64,000 nt of DNA from Alphaproteobacteria bacterium (GCA_018821435.1 JAHJME010000044.1:1-64000), one strand, 5' to 3'; positions 24,531-33,381 are shown, numbered from the stretch's first letter. Translations and numbers: made by a program. The notes: a model not told the origin generated them from the letters alone.

Positions 24531-25361
24531 ATGACCGTGCGGGACGGGGTCGAAGACATCGAGATCCAGCTGCTGCTGGAGGCGCTGTACCAGCGCTACC
24601 ACTATGACTTCCGGCACTATGCGCGGGCGTCGATCAAGCGGCGGTTGGTCCAGGCGCGCGAGCAACTGGGCTTCGCCAGCATCTCGGCGATGCAGGACAG
24701 CGTGCTGCACGACTCGTCCACGCTGCCGCGGCTGCTGGACTACCTGACCGTCCAGGTCAGCGAGATGTTTCGCGATCCGTCCTATTTCCGGGCGCTGCGC
24801 GAGCAGGTGATCCCGCACCTGCGGACCTACCCTTCGCTGAAGGTCTGGATCGCCGGCTGCAGCAACGGCGAGGAGCTCTATTCGCTGGCGATCCTGTTCC
24901 GCGAGGAAGGGCTGGACCAGCGCACCCTGTTCTATGCGACCGACATCAACCCCACGGCGCTGCGCGCGGCGGAGGCCGGGGTCTATCCGCTGGAGCAGAT
25001 CCGCAAGTTCACCGAGAACCACCAGAAGTCGGGCGCCAAGTCGTCGCTCTCGGACTATTACACCGCCGATTACGGTCGGGCGGTCTTCGACAAGAGCCTG
25101 CGCAGCCAGGTGGTGCTCTCGGACCACAGCCTGGTCACCGACGCGACGTTCGCCGAGATGCACCTGATCTCCTGCCGCAACGTCCTGATCTATTTCGATC
25201 GCGCCCTGCAGGATCGGGCCCTCGGCCTGTTCCGCGACTCGCTGGCCCGCAAGGGGTTCCTTGGCCTCGGGTCGAAGGAGAGCCTGCGGTTCTCGACGCA
25301 CGCGGCCGCCTTTTCCGACTTCGTCCGCGACGAGAAGATCTACCAGAGGCGCGAGCCATGA
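24531..25361 (+). CDS. cheR: CheR-type protein methyltransferase
   Basis: 276 residues. The N-terminal all-helical CheR domain (IEIQLLLEALYQRYHYDF, then SIKRRL) is followed by the SAM-dependent domain. Key motifs are VSEMFRDPSYF, WIAGCSNGEELYSLAI (SAM loop), ATDINPTALRAAEAGVY and HLISCRNVLIYFD. CheR enzymes methylate glutamates in chemoreceptors. Here no receptor, CheA or CheW is nearby, so the target may be the coiled coil of the upstream kinase or an unlinked protein. GTG at 24525 (overlapping the kinase stop) is an alternative start. The stop overlaps cheB by 4 bases. Confidence 0.92.
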   Translation: MTVRDGVEDIEIQLLLEALYQRYHYDFRHYARASIKRRLVQAREQLGFASISAMQDSVLHDSSTLPRLLDYLTVQVSEMFRDPSYFRALREQVIPHLRTYPSLKVWIAGCSNGEELYSLAILFREEGLDQRTLFYATDINPTALRAAEAGVYPLEQIRKFTENHQKSGAKSSLSDYYTADYGRAVFDKSLRSQVVLSDHSLVTDATFAEMHLISCRNVLIYFDRALQDRALGLFRDSLARKGFLGLGSKESLRFSTHAAAFSDFVRDEKIYQRREP

Positions 25362-25933
25362 CCGGCGCGCCCATCAAGGCGGTGGCCATCGGCGCGTCGG
25401 CGGGCGGGGTGCAGGCGCTGTCGCGGATTCTGCCGTCGCTGCCCGTCGGCTATCCCCTGCCCGTGCTGATCGTGGTCCACGTCCCGCCCGACCGGAACAA
25501 CGCGCTGGTGGCGCTGTTCCAATCCAAGTGTCAGGTCCAGGTGAAAGAGGCTGAGGACAAGGAACCCGTCGCGCCAGGCGTGGTCTATTTCGCGCCCTCG
25601 GACTATCACCTGCTGGTCGAGGCGGACGGCTCGCTCTCGCTTTCTTCGGACGAGCTTGTGAACCACTCCCGGCCCTCCATCGACGTTCTGCTCGAAAGCG
25701 CCGCCGACGCGTTCGGTCCGGCGCTGACCGGCGTGGTCCTGACGGGGGCGAACGACGATGGCGCCGCCGGTCTCAAGGCGATCATGGCGGCCGGCGGCGG
25801 TGGCGTCGTGGAGGATCCGGGCGAGGCCTATGCCTCGGCCATGCCCGCCGCGTCGCTTCGCGCGGCGCCGTCCGCGCAGGTCATGAGCCTGGATGAGATC
25901 GCGGCCTATGTGTTGCGTTTGGGAACGGCATGA
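25358..25933 (+). CDS. cheB: Stand-alone CheB-type methylesterase domain
   Basis: 191 residues consisting only of the CheB catalytic domain, with no receiver. The catalytic Ser is in AIGASAGGVQAL, the His in IVVHVPPDRNN, and the Asp in LTGANDDGAAGL. SRPSIDVLLESAA matches the conserved substrate region. It removes methyl esters (or deamidates Gln) set by the CheR partner. Lack of a receiver means regulation must come from another protein, plausibly one of the four receiver domains encoded around it. ATGA overlaps join it to cheR upstream and the receiver-kinase downstream. Confidence 0.93.
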   Translation: MTGAPIKAVAIGASAGGVQALSRILPSLPVGYPLPVLIVVHVPPDRNNALVALFQSKCQVQVKEAEDKEPVAPGVVYFAPSDYHLLVEADGSLSLSSDELVNHSRPSIDVLLESAADAFGPALTGVVLTGANDDGAAGLKAIMAAGGGGVVEDPGEAYASAMPAASLRAAPSAQVMSLDEIAAYVLRLGTA

Positions 25934-27069
25934 TGAGCGAGACCGTGCCGATCAACTTCCTGCTGGTCGACGACCTGGCGGAAAACCTTCTCGCCCTGGA
26001 AGCGCTGCTGCAGCGCGAGGGTCTCGTTTGCCTCAAGGCGCGCTCGGGCGAAGAAGCGCTGGAGCTGCTGCTCATACACGACGTGGCCCTGGCGCTGCTG
26101 GATGTGCAGATGCCCGGCATGGACGGGTTCCAACTGGCCGAATTCATGCGCGGTTCCGAGCGGGCGCGGCACATCCCGATCATCTTCGTCACCGCTGGCA
26201 CGACGGATGCGCAACGGCGGTTCCGCGGCTACGAGACCGGCGCCGTCGACTTCATCCAGAAGCCGATCGAAGCCGACATCCTCCGCAGTAAGGCCAATGT
26301 CTTCTTCGACCTGCACCAGCAGCACCGGCAGATCCTGGCCCAGCGCGACGAGCTGGCGGCCAATGCCGACGCCCTGCGGACGGTCGACCGGAACAAGAAC
26401 GAGTTCCTGGCGGTGCTGGGACACGAACTGCGCAATCCGGTCATGGCGCTGGGCGCCGGCCTGCACCTGCTGAATCGCCACGACGACCCCGTGAAGGCGC
26501 TGGAAATCCGCCGGCAGATGGAGCGACAGGTCGTCCACCTGTCGCGGATCGTCGACGACCTGCTGGACATCTCGCGCATCGACCAGGGGAAGATCGAGCT
26601 TCGGAAGGAGCGGGTCGACCTCCAGACCGTGCTGGCGTTCGCGGTCGAGGCCAGCCAGCCTCAGATCGAGGCCAACCGACATACGCTCACCACCGACATC
26701 CTGGCCGAACAGACCTGGCTGGACGCCGACCCGACCCGCGTGGCCCAGGTGGTCAGCAACCTGCTGAACAACGCCGCCAAATACACACCGGAGGGCGGAC
26801 AGATCGGGCTGGTGGCCCGGGTCGCGGACGGGTTCGCGGAGATCGAGGTCTCCGACAACGGCATCGGCATCCCCGAGGAAATGCGCTCGAAGATCTTCGA
26901 CCTGTTCGCGCAGGTGAAGAGCCCTGTCACCCGCGCGCAGGAGGGGCTGGGCATCGGCCTGGCCCTGGTCAAGCAACTGGTCGAGCTGCACGGCGGGACC
27001 ATCTCGCTGAAGAGCAGCGGGCTGAACGTCGGCAGCAGCTTCCAGGTCCGCCTGCCCGTCGTCGGCTGA
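25930..27069 (+). CDS. Receiver-histidine kinase fusion protein
   Basis: 379 residues. An N-terminal receiver spans 1-125 (phospho-Asp 58 in ALLDVQMPGMDG; Lys in FIQKP). A short coiled coil leads to HisKA with His 165 in VLGHELRNPVM. The HATPase has NLLNNAAKYTPEGG, SDNGIGIP and GLGIGLALVKQLVELHGG. It has no membrane segment, so it is a cytoplasmic kinase whose activity may be set by phosphorylation of its own receiver. It is the last gene of the kinase-CheR-CheB module and converges on the aldo/keto reductase 4 bases away. Confidence 0.93.
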   Translation: MMSETVPINFLLVDDLAENLLALEALLQREGLVCLKARSGEEALELLLIHDVALALLDVQMPGMDGFQLAEFMRGSERARHIPIIFVTAGTTDAQRRFRGYETGAVDFIQKPIEADILRSKANVFFDLHQQHRQILAQRDELAANADALRTVDRNKNEFLAVLGHELRNPVMALGAGLHLLNRHDDPVKALEIRRQMERQVVHLSRIVDDLLDISRIDQGKIELRKERVDLQTVLAFAVEASQPQIEANRHTLTTDILAEQTWLDADPTRVAQVVSNLLNNAAKYTPEGGQIGLVARVADGFAEIEVSDNGIGIPEEMRSKIFDLFAQVKSPVTRAQEGLGIGLALVKQLVELHGGTISLKSSGLNVGSSFQVRLPVVG

Positions 27070-27073
27070 CGCC

Positions 27074-27904
27074 CTAGAACGTCGCGGTCATCGGGTCGGG
27101 GCCAATGCGGCCTGTCGGGGAATCGAGCGCGGCGATGGCCGCCAGGTCGGCGGCGTCCAGGCTGAAGTCGAAGACGGCGATGTTCTCGCGGATGCGCGCC
27201 GGCGTGACCGACTTGGGGATCACGATCAGGCCGCTGTCCAGGTGCCAGCGGATGACGACCTGGGCGGGTGTCTTGCCGTGCTTCTCGGCGATGGCGGCGA
27301 TCTGCGGATCGCTCAGGAGCTGGCCCTGACCCAGCGGGCTCCAGGACTCGGTGGCGATCCCGTGGCGGGCGTGGGCCGCGCGCAGGGCCGTCTGCTGGAA
27401 GCGCGGGTGCAACTCGACCTGGTTGACCGCCGGGACCACGCCGGTCTCACCGATGATCTTCTCCAGATGCTCGGCCTGGAAGTTGGAGACGCCGATGGAC
27501 TTGGCCCGGCCGTCCGCCTTGAGCTTCACCAGCGCCTTCCAGCTGTCCACGTAGAGGCCGCGCTGCGGCGAGGGCCAGTGGATCAGGTAGAGATCGACGC
27601 TCTCGCGGCCCAGGCGGGCCAAGCTGTCGTCGAAGGCCTTGAGGGCGGCGTCATAGCCCTGGTTCTCGTTCCAGAGCTTGGTGGTGAGGAAGACGTCCTG
27701 GCCCGCCGCGCCGGCGGTCTTCAGGCCGTCGCCGACGCCGCGCTCGTTGCGATACACGGCGGCGGTGTCGACCGAGCGATAGCCAGCCTCGACGGCGGTC
27801 TTGACCACCTCGGCGGCCTGGTCCGGCGGGGTCTGCCAAACGCCCAGACCGAATTGCGGCATCCGCACGCCATCGTTGAGGGTCAGGGTCGGCTGGTCAG
27901 TCAT
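27074..27904 (-). CDS. Aldo/keto reductase (2,5-diketo-gluconate-reductase-like)
   Basis: 276 residues from ATG 27904. The AKR barrel has all catalytic positions: Asp and Tyr in RSVDTAAVYRNE, Lys in LTTKLWNEN and His in DLYLIHWPSP. NADPH-binding features are SIGVSNFQAEHL, SWSPLGQGQLL and VIPKSVTPARIREN. This layout is that of AKR5-type reductases that reduce small aldehydes and ketones. The native substrate is unknown. A longer frame (to 28108) runs over the divergent VanZ-like gene and is rejected. It shares a short divergent promoter region with that gene. Confidence 0.93.
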   Translation of the reverse strand: MTDQPTLTLNDGVRMPQFGLGVWQTPPDQAAEVVKTAVEAGYRSVDTAAVYRNERGVGDGLKTAGAAGQDVFLTTKLWNENQGYDAALKAFDDSLARLGRESVDLYLIHWPSPQRGLYVDSWKALVKLKADGRAKSIGVSNFQAEHLEKIIGETGVVPAVNQVELHPRFQQTALRAAHARHGIATESWSPLGQGQLLSDPQIAAIAEKHGKTPAQVVIRWHLDSGLIVIPKSVTPARIRENIAVFDFSLDAADLAAIAALDSPTGRIGPDPMTATF

Positions 27905-28007
27905 GGGGGCGCGTCCGATTGGGAGGGTGTTGTCTAGGTAGAGCCGAACCGCGCGAAAACAACCGGCGGCGGGCCTCGGACGTAGCGCACCCGCGTCCGG
28001 ATCGCTT

Positions 28008-28382
28008 ATGAGCGCTGGGATGCAGACATTCGTTACCTGGGCGGGCCGCGCCGTCCTGCTGGTCGTGCTGGGCGTGGCGCTGGTCGGCGCGCTGGACCCG
28101 CACCACAACGCCGCCCGAAACGTGCCAGCGCCCGATGTGGTGGAGCATGTGGCCTATGGCTTCCTGCTGACCGTCCTGACGATCGCGTCGCTGCCCCGGG
28201 TGAACCCGTGGCTGATCGGCGGCGGCTATCTGGCGCTGGGCGCGGGGTTCGAGGCGCTGCAGGTCGCGGGGCTGGTGTCGGGGACGTTCCAATGGAAGGA
28301 CCTCGCGTCGAACACGGGCGGGGTCGGCGCGGCGCTGGCGGCGTTCGCGCTGGGGCGGCGCAGAGGCGGAGGACGGCGATGA
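28008..28382 (+). CDS. VanZ-like small membrane protein
   Basis: 124 residues (or 120 from the second ATG at 28020). There are three or four membrane segments: AVLLVVLGVALVGAL, a helix at VVEHVAYGFLLTVLTIASL, YLALGAGFEALQVAG and GGVGAALAAFALG. The DVVEHVAYGFL and FEALQ...GTFQWKDLASNTGG patterns match the VanZ/YvsG-like membrane family, whose role is poorly known. The stop overlaps the next gene by 4 bases (ATGA), so they are a two-gene unit. Confidence 0.8.
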   Translation: MSAGMQTFVTWAGRAVLLVVLGVALVGALDPHHNAARNVPAPDVVEHVAYGFLLTVLTIASLPRVNPWLIGGGYLALGAGFEALQVAGLVSGTFQWKDLASNTGGVGAALAAFALGRRRGGGRR

Positions 28383-28684
28383 GCGAGACCGACGAGGAGC
28401 TGTATCTGGTCCTGGCGATGGCCTCGGCGGGCCCGACCACGCGGTATGAGCTGGGCTCGCGCCACACGCTGCTGGTGTTCGCCCGCGCCGGGTCGCACGA
28501 GGCGGCGCTGGCCGTTGCGACCGCCGGCATGGCCGAGCGGGGCTGGGGCGAGCCGGCGTTTCAGAAGGCCGGGATCATCGAGCTAGGCCCGCACCTGAGC
28601 GCCGAGGACCGGGCGCCAGCCGAGCACGCCATGGCGCACGGCTGCGCCGTCAGGGTCTATGAGCGGCCGACCCAGGCCAATTGA
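28379..28684 (+). CDS. Hypothetical protein (101 aa)
   Basis: The product begins MSETDEELYLVLAMASAGPT and ends VRVYERPTQAN. It is small, soluble and slightly acidic, with an alpha/beta-looking pattern (TLLVFARAGSHEAALAVATAGMAERGW, then AGIIELGPHL). I do not recognise the family. The ATGA overlap with the VanZ-like gene indicates co-translation. Longer frames starting upstream overlap that gene and are rejected. Confidence 0.72.
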   Translation: MSETDEELYLVLAMASAGPTTRYELGSRHTLLVFARAGSHEAALAVATAGMAERGWGEPAFQKAGIIELGPHLSAEDRAPAEHAMAHGCAVRVYERPTQAN

Positions 28685-28759
28685 GGGTTCGCGGCGCTTG
28701 CGCCCGGCCGCCCGTTCCCGCAATCAATCCGCGAAGCGTTGCGACAGGAGGCCCAAGCC

Positions 28760-29515
28760 ATGCGGACCATGACCGACAGGCGGTGGCCGAGGATTGCACC
28801 CCAACTGATCGCGGCGGGCCTGGCGGCCCTGCTGCTGACCTCATGCGGCGACAAGCGGTCCGACAAGGTGGCCGTCGCGCCCACGGGCCCGCCGCCGGTG
28901 GCGACGCCCGTGACACCGCTCACGCCCGCCGTGGCCCCCGAGGCGCCCATTCCGCCCGAGACGCTGGCGGTCATCGACACCACCCTGGCGGCGGCGAAGG
29001 CGTTCAACGCCAAGGCGCTGGCCGATCTGGCCGGCATCGAGACGTCCGAGCGGCGCATTCGCGACCAGGCCGGGCGGGCGCTGGACGCCGCGCGACGCGG
29101 CGACGGCGCGCGGGTCAGCGCAGCCCGGGCCGACGCCGAGGCGACTCACAAGGGCCTGGCGGACGGCCTGGCGGCGTTCCGCACGACGGCGGCCGACCAG
29201 CAGGCGGCGGTGACGGCGGCGGTGGCGCTATGCGCGCCGCCGATGGTCGATCCGCTCGCGCCGGCCCCGACGGCCGGGGCGGTGACAAAGCCTGCGCCCG
29301 TTCCTGTCCCGGCCCCGGTGGCGCCGGGCGCCGTTCCGGCGCCCGCGACCGGGCTGGCCGCCTATGCCGGCTGCCTGGCGCTGCCGGCGGAACAGGTGCT
29401 GCTGACGCAGAACATCGACGCCGTGGCGGCGCGCTATCAGGCGGCCGAGGCGGCGTACCGGCAGGACCGGGCGAAGCTGGAAGAGGCGGCCGCGACCATG
29501 GCGCTGGGCCGCTAG
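28760..29515 (+). CDS. Putative lipoprotein, Ala-rich helical
   Basis: 251 residues from ATG 28760, with a strong AGGAGG binding site 9 bases upstream. The type II signal ends in a lipobox, LLLTSC, predicting lipidation of the Cys at about residue 28. A Pro-rich spacer (TGPPPVATPVTPLTPAVAP) follows. The body is long Ala/Glu helical (residues about 65-150 and 205-251) and interrupted by a second Pro-rich linker. The two helical parts suggest an antiparallel coiled coil in the periplasm. There is no recognised family. The following 29516-29787 region has a perfect 14-base palindrome (29530-29543) but no gene. Confidence 0.8.
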   Translation: MRTMTDRRWPRIAPQLIAAGLAALLLTSCGDKRSDKVAVAPTGPPPVATPVTPLTPAVAPEAPIPPETLAVIDTTLAAAKAFNAKALADLAGIETSERRIRDQAGRALDAARRGDGARVSAARADAEATHKGLADGLAAFRTTAADQQAAVTAAVALCAPPMVDPLAPAPTAGAVTKPAPVPVPAPVAPGAVPAPATGLAAYAGCLALPAEQVLLTQNIDAVAARYQAAEAAYRQDRAKLEEAAATMALGR

Positions 29516-29787
29516 CGCCACTTGAAATCGGGTCCGCGGACCCTACATCAGTCGCGATCGCACTCGCGTCCGTATCCCCCTTCGGACAATGAGTGACGGG
29601 TGTGCGGCCCTGGCGCCTTCGATGGCTGCCGGGGCCGCCTTCGTTTCAGGACCGCTTCTTCGTCTCGGCATATCGCCAAGCGCTGACCCCACGGCCGGGG
29701 CAGAGGGCGCGGGAGGTTGTGGAGTCGGACCCGGCTGACCGCGAATGCCAAAAGTCCGATCCCGCGCCCTCGGCGCCGGCCGTGGAT

Positions 29788-30093
29788 CTAGATCGACTTG
29801 GCGCGGGCCAGGGGCGCATCGGCGGGCGGCGCGGCGGGGGCCGAGATCGAGGCCTGCCAGTCGTCATGGACCGTGGCTTGCGGAACCAGCGCGGCGCCCA
29901 CGGCGAGGTAGCTCGCGAAGCCCAGGACGAAGGCCACGCACGCCAGCAGGAAATAGGGTTTCAGGACCGAGTTCATGTCGCTGACCACAAGCTCCGACGC
30001 GTCGGTTACCGGATAGTCAACGGAGGACCCGTAAGACGGTTGCGCCGGCGCGCGGGCTTGTTTGCGCGGACCGCGCCATGACGTCGGCGTCAT
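29788..30093 (-). CDS. Small single-membrane-segment hypothetical protein
   Basis: The frame gives 101 residues from ATG 30093 or 62 from ATG 29976 (MNSVLKPYFLLACVAFVLGF). The one clear feature is a membrane helix (YFLLACVAFVLGFASYLAVGAAL), followed by a Pro/Ala periplasmic or cytoplasmic tail ending DAPLARAKSI. The longer form adds an N-terminal cytoplasmic part rich in Arg, Pro and Ser. No binding site clearly decides between them. Function and family unknown. Confidence 0.55.
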   Translation of the reverse strand: MTPTSWRGPRKQARAPAQPSYGSSVDYPVTDASELVVSDMNSVLKPYFLLACVAFVLGFASYLAVGAALVPQATVHDDWQASISAPAAPPADAPLARAKSI

Positions 30094-30220
30094 CGGCCAG
30101 ATCGCCCGGATTGCGTTGAACGTCACCGGCCCCATCCTCTTGCCGCGCAATCCGCATGACCGCGCTCCATGATCACAGGTACGGGACGATCGGGACTTCG
30201 GCTTCAACGCCGATGGCGGT

Positions 30221-30643
30221 CTAGCGGCGAAGCGCGATCAGCACGGCGCCGGCGGCGATCAGGGCGACCCCGGCCCAGCCGCGCAGGTCCAGCCGCTCGC
30301 CAAGGAAGACGGCGGCCAGCACGGCCACGAAGACCACCGACAGCTTGTCCAGCGGGGCCACGCGACTGGCCTCGCCCAGTTTCAGCGCCTGGAAGTAGCA
30401 GAGCCAGGACAGACCGGTGGCCGTGCCCGACAGCACCAGTGCGCCGATCACCTTGCCGGACTGAAACGGATTGCTCGCCGGCGCGCCCGACATCGCCCAG
30501 ATGCCGGCGACGATCACCAGGATGATGACCGTGCGGATCAAGGTCGCGTAGCTGGGGTCCAACTCGTCCACGCCGATCTTGGCGAACAGCGCGGTGAGGG
30601 CGGCGAAGACGGCGGACAGCAGCGCCCAGCCTTGCCAAGTCAT
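30221..30643 (-). CDS. EamA/DMT family transporter, half-length
   Basis: 140 residues with five hydrophobic segments: ALLSAVFAALTALFAKIGV, LIRTVIILVIVAGIWAM, VIGALVLSGTATGLSWLCYF, VAPLDKLSVVFVAVLAAVFLG and GWAGVALIAAGAVLIAL. The 'GEASRVAPLDKLSVVF' stretch is characteristic of the YnfA/EamA half-transporters. These hold one 5-TM EamA repeat instead of two and probably dimerise. Substrate unknown. ATG 30649 is a near alternative (adds MQ). It is divergent from the TonB siderophore receptor gene, with the Fur-like box between them. Confidence 0.88.
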   Translation of the reverse strand: MTWQGWALLSAVFAALTALFAKIGVDELDPSYATLIRTVIILVIVAGIWAMSGAPASNPFQSGKVIGALVLSGTATGLSWLCYFQALKLGEASRVAPLDKLSVVFVAVLAAVFLGERLDLRGWAGVALIAAGAVLIALRR

Positions 30644-30723
30644 CTGCATCGCTGGCCTCGCCTCGCCGCCGGAGCGGACATGGTAGCGCCGGTCGCCGGC
30701 CCCGTGGCGAAGCTTTTCAGAAG

Positions 30724-30743
30724 TTGCGAGTGATTCTCATTGC
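30724..30743. promoter_or_regulatory. Fur-like box upstream of the siderophore receptor
   Basis: TTGCGAGTGATTCTCATTGC has dyad-related halves around ATTCT and resembles the Fur/iron boxes usually found before TonB siderophore receptors (core TGATTCTCATT). It is about 90 bases before the receptor start and suggests iron repression. Confidence 0.65.
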
Positions 30744-30760
30744 GCCGGGCATGTGTCGGA

Positions 30761-30785
30761 ACTAAGAACGCCTCGCATTCTTAGT
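30761..30785. promoter_or_regulatory. Inverted repeat between Fur box and receptor start
   Basis: ACTAAGAA (30761-30768) and TTCTTAGT (30778-30785) are perfect 8-base arms around 9 bases. The arms are AT-rich, unlike the surroundings. It lies 18-37 bases after the Fur-like box and about 30 bases before the TTG start. It is a second operator or a 5' leader hairpin. Confidence 0.55.
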
Positions 30786-30815
30786 CGCAACACGCCGAAG
30801 GGCGCGGGGGATATC

Positions 30816-33302
30816 TTGAAAGTATCGAGGGGCGTTTCCGCCAAGAAGAAGCTGGCGATGACCTGCGCGATCGCGGGTCTGGCCGGTCTTTCGCTGGGTG
30901 GCGTGGCGCATGCCGCCGATGGCGCGGCGCTCGACGGCGCGGCGATCGCGACGGCGGACGCGGACCAGTCCGGCACCGTCGAAGGCGTCGACGTCGAAGG
31001 CAAGCTGACCAAGCAGAACAATCCGAAGGTCACCGCCAAGCCGCTGGACAATCCCCAGACGGTGACGGTGATCTCGCGCGGCACGATCGAGGCGCAGAAC
31101 CTGCTGTCGCTGCGCGACATCCTCTCCACGGTGCCCGGCATCACGTTCGGCGCCGGCGAAGGCGGCGGCGGCTTCGGCGACTCCATCAACCTGCGCGGCT
31201 ACTCGGCCAACAACGACATCACCGTCGATGGCGTCCGCGACAGCGCCCAGTACAGCCGCTCGGACCCGTTCAACCTCGAGCAGATCGAGATCACCAACGG
31301 CGCGAACTCGGTCTATTCCGGCGCGGGCTCGGTGGGCGGAACGATCAATATCGTCTCCAAGCGTCCGACCGGACGGGACTCCACGACCGTCAGCGCCGGT
31401 GTCGGCACCGAGAACTACTATCGCGGCACGATCGACACGAACCACAAGCTGAACGACAGCGTGGCGGTGCGCCTCAACGCCATGATCCACCGCAACGACG
31501 CGCCGGGCCGCGACGTGGAGCAGTTCAAGCGCTGGGGTGTCGCGCCGTCGATCACCATCGGCCTGAACGGCCCGACCCAGTTCACCGCGCAGTACGTCCA
31601 CCAGCACGACAAGAATACGCCGGCCTATGGCGTGCCCTTCTACAACGGCCGCCCCGTGCCCGGCATCGATCCGTCGAACTACTATGGCTACGCCAACCTG
31701 GACGTCCAGGAACAGGATCTCGACACCCTGACGGGCATCCTGGACCACGACTTCGGCGGCGGCCTGAAGATCCGCAACCTGACGCGCTACCAGGAAGTGA
31801 AGCAGTACATCCTGGTCGACCCGCCGCAGGGCACGTACTGCCTGAGCAACGGGCAGAAGCCGGTGGCGTGGAGCCAGTCCACGACGGCCACGAACATCAC
31901 GGGCTATACCGCCTGCCTGCCCACGGATCCGGCGCCGGGCTTCTACGCGCCGAGCGGCCCCCGCGGCAACTATCGCGATACGAAGAACACCCTGATCTAC
32001 AATCAGACCGACCTGACCTGGAGCGGTGATCTGGGCGGCATGCAGCACGACCTCGTGTTCGGCTTCGCGCTGCTGTCCGAGGACTTCCGCCTGGACAACG
32101 GCGGGACGCTCCGCAACCCGGTCGGCACGGCCGTGGTCCTGCCGACGATGAACATCGCCAACCCGAACAACATCTACAGCGGCCCGTTCAATGTGATCCA
32201 GGGTGGCGGCGCGGCGCCTGCCGTTCCCACGGGCGCCACGGCGCTGGCCTTCCCGTCGGGCGGACAGGACGGCAAGCGCGAGAACCAAGCGGTCTATCTC
32301 TTCGACAACATCCAGCTGAACCCGCAGTTCTCGGTGAACTTCGGCGTTCGCTGGGAGCACAATGAAGGGACGAACTCGCAGCGCTACTACACCTCGGCCA
32401 ACTTCCTGCCGAACCCCTCGGGCGGCACGGCTCCCGGGCCGGCCCAGGCCGGCGCGCCGGGCGGCGTGTTCTCGGGCCAGGGCATCGCGTTCAAGAGCGA
32501 TGACAACCTGCTGACCTACCGGATCGGGGTCGTCTACAAGCCCGCCCCCAACGCCAGCCTCTATGTCGCCTACGGCAACTCAGAGACCCCGTCCCAGGCG
32601 ACGGTCAACGGCTCCGGCGCGTGCACGGCGGCGACCTGCACCGTCGACCCCGAGAAGGCCGAGAACATCGAAGTCGGCGGCAAGTGGGACATCGACGGCA
32701 AGCTCTCGCTGACCGCCTCGATCTTCCGCAACGAGCGCTCGAACTACCGGGTCGCCTCGAACGACCCGACGCTTCCCGACCAGCAACTGGACGGCAGCGC
32801 GCGCGTCGACGGCATCACCCTGGGCGCCTCGGGCCGGATCACCGAGCAATGGTCGGTGTTCGCCAACTACACCTACCTGAAGTCCAAGGTGCTGCAGGGG
32901 GTGGACGACTTCGCCGCCGCCCAAGGGCGCGATTTCACCCGCGGCGACGACCTGCTGCAGGTGCCGGACCATGCCTTCAGCCTGTTCACGACCTACGACC
33001 TGCCCGACTACAAGGTGCAGCTCGGCTACGGCGTGACCTATCAGGGCGAATACTATCTGAACCAGCATGCCTTGGTGACCGGCGCGACGACGGCCCAGCG
33101 CACGACCATCCCGCTGGTGAAGGCCGAAGACTACTTCGTGCATCGCCTCACGGTGGCCTGGACGCCCGTCCAGCGCCTGGAGCTGCGGCTCAACGTGAAC
33201 AACGTCTTCGACAAGGGATACTACACGCGGATCCGCAACAACGGTTGGGCCACCCCCGGTGACCGCCGCAACGCGACCGTGACCGCCAACTACCGGTTCT
33301 GA
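30816..33302 (+). CDS. TonB-dependent siderophore receptor
   Basis: 828 residues from TTG 30816. That start has a G-rich site just upstream and leads directly into a signal peptide (KKKLAMTCAIAGLAGLSLGG, then VAHA). The plug domain has PLDNPQTVTVISR, LRDILSTVPGITFGAGEGG and VYSGAGSVGGTINIVSKRP. The long barrel ends TANYRF with a C-terminal Phe. Length and the TonB-siderophore-receptor plug motifs indicate uptake of a ferric siderophore across the outer membrane. GTG 30753 would extend through the inverted repeat and is less likely. A PiuC-type dioxygenase follows after a terminator. Confidence 0.93.
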   Translation: MKVSRGVSAKKKLAMTCAIAGLAGLSLGGVAHAADGAALDGAAIATADADQSGTVEGVDVEGKLTKQNNPKVTAKPLDNPQTVTVISRGTIEAQNLLSLRDILSTVPGITFGAGEGGGGFGDSINLRGYSANNDITVDGVRDSAQYSRSDPFNLEQIEITNGANSVYSGAGSVGGTINIVSKRPTGRDSTTVSAGVGTENYYRGTIDTNHKLNDSVAVRLNAMIHRNDAPGRDVEQFKRWGVAPSITIGLNGPTQFTAQYVHQHDKNTPAYGVPFYNGRPVPGIDPSNYYGYANLDVQEQDLDTLTGILDHDFGGGLKIRNLTRYQEVKQYILVDPPQGTYCLSNGQKPVAWSQSTTATNITGYTACLPTDPAPGFYAPSGPRGNYRDTKNTLIYNQTDLTWSGDLGGMQHDLVFGFALLSEDFRLDNGGTLRNPVGTAVVLPTMNIANPNNIYSGPFNVIQGGGAAPAVPTGATALAFPSGGQDGKRENQAVYLFDNIQLNPQFSVNFGVRWEHNEGTNSQRYYTSANFLPNPSGGTAPGPAQAGAPGGVFSGQGIAFKSDDNLLTYRIGVVYKPAPNASLYVAYGNSETPSQATVNGSGACTAATCTVDPEKAENIEVGGKWDIDGKLSLTASIFRNERSNYRVASNDPTLPDQQLDGSARVDGITLGASGRITEQWSVFANYTYLKSKVLQGVDDFAAAQGRDFTRGDDLLQVPDHAFSLFTTYDLPDYKVQLGYGVTYQGEYYLNQHALVTGATTAQRTTIPLVKAEDYFVHRLTVAWTPVQRLELRLNVNNVFDKGYYTRIRNNGWATPGDRRNATVTANYRF

Positions 33303-33327
33303 TCTCCCCCCATCGGAACCGGCTAGT

Positions 33328-33360
33328 GCGCCCCGCCTCCGCTGCTCGCGGGCGGGGCGC
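33328..33360. terminator. Hairpin terminator after the siderophore receptor
   Basis: GCGCCCCGCC (33328-33337) and GGCGGGGCGC (33351-33360) form a perfect 10-base stem with a 13-base loop. It is followed by AATTCGTTCT. The T-run is weak, so termination may be partial and let transcription enter the dioxygenase gene 22 bases on. Confidence 0.65.
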
Positions 33361-33381
33361 AATTCGTTCTAGAGTGGCCTC

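Noticed and set aside
29530..29543. Perfect palindrome GGGTCCGCGGACCC as a terminator
   Set aside because: It leaves no loop and is followed by no T-run. It may be chance in GC-rich DNA or a site for an unknown protein.
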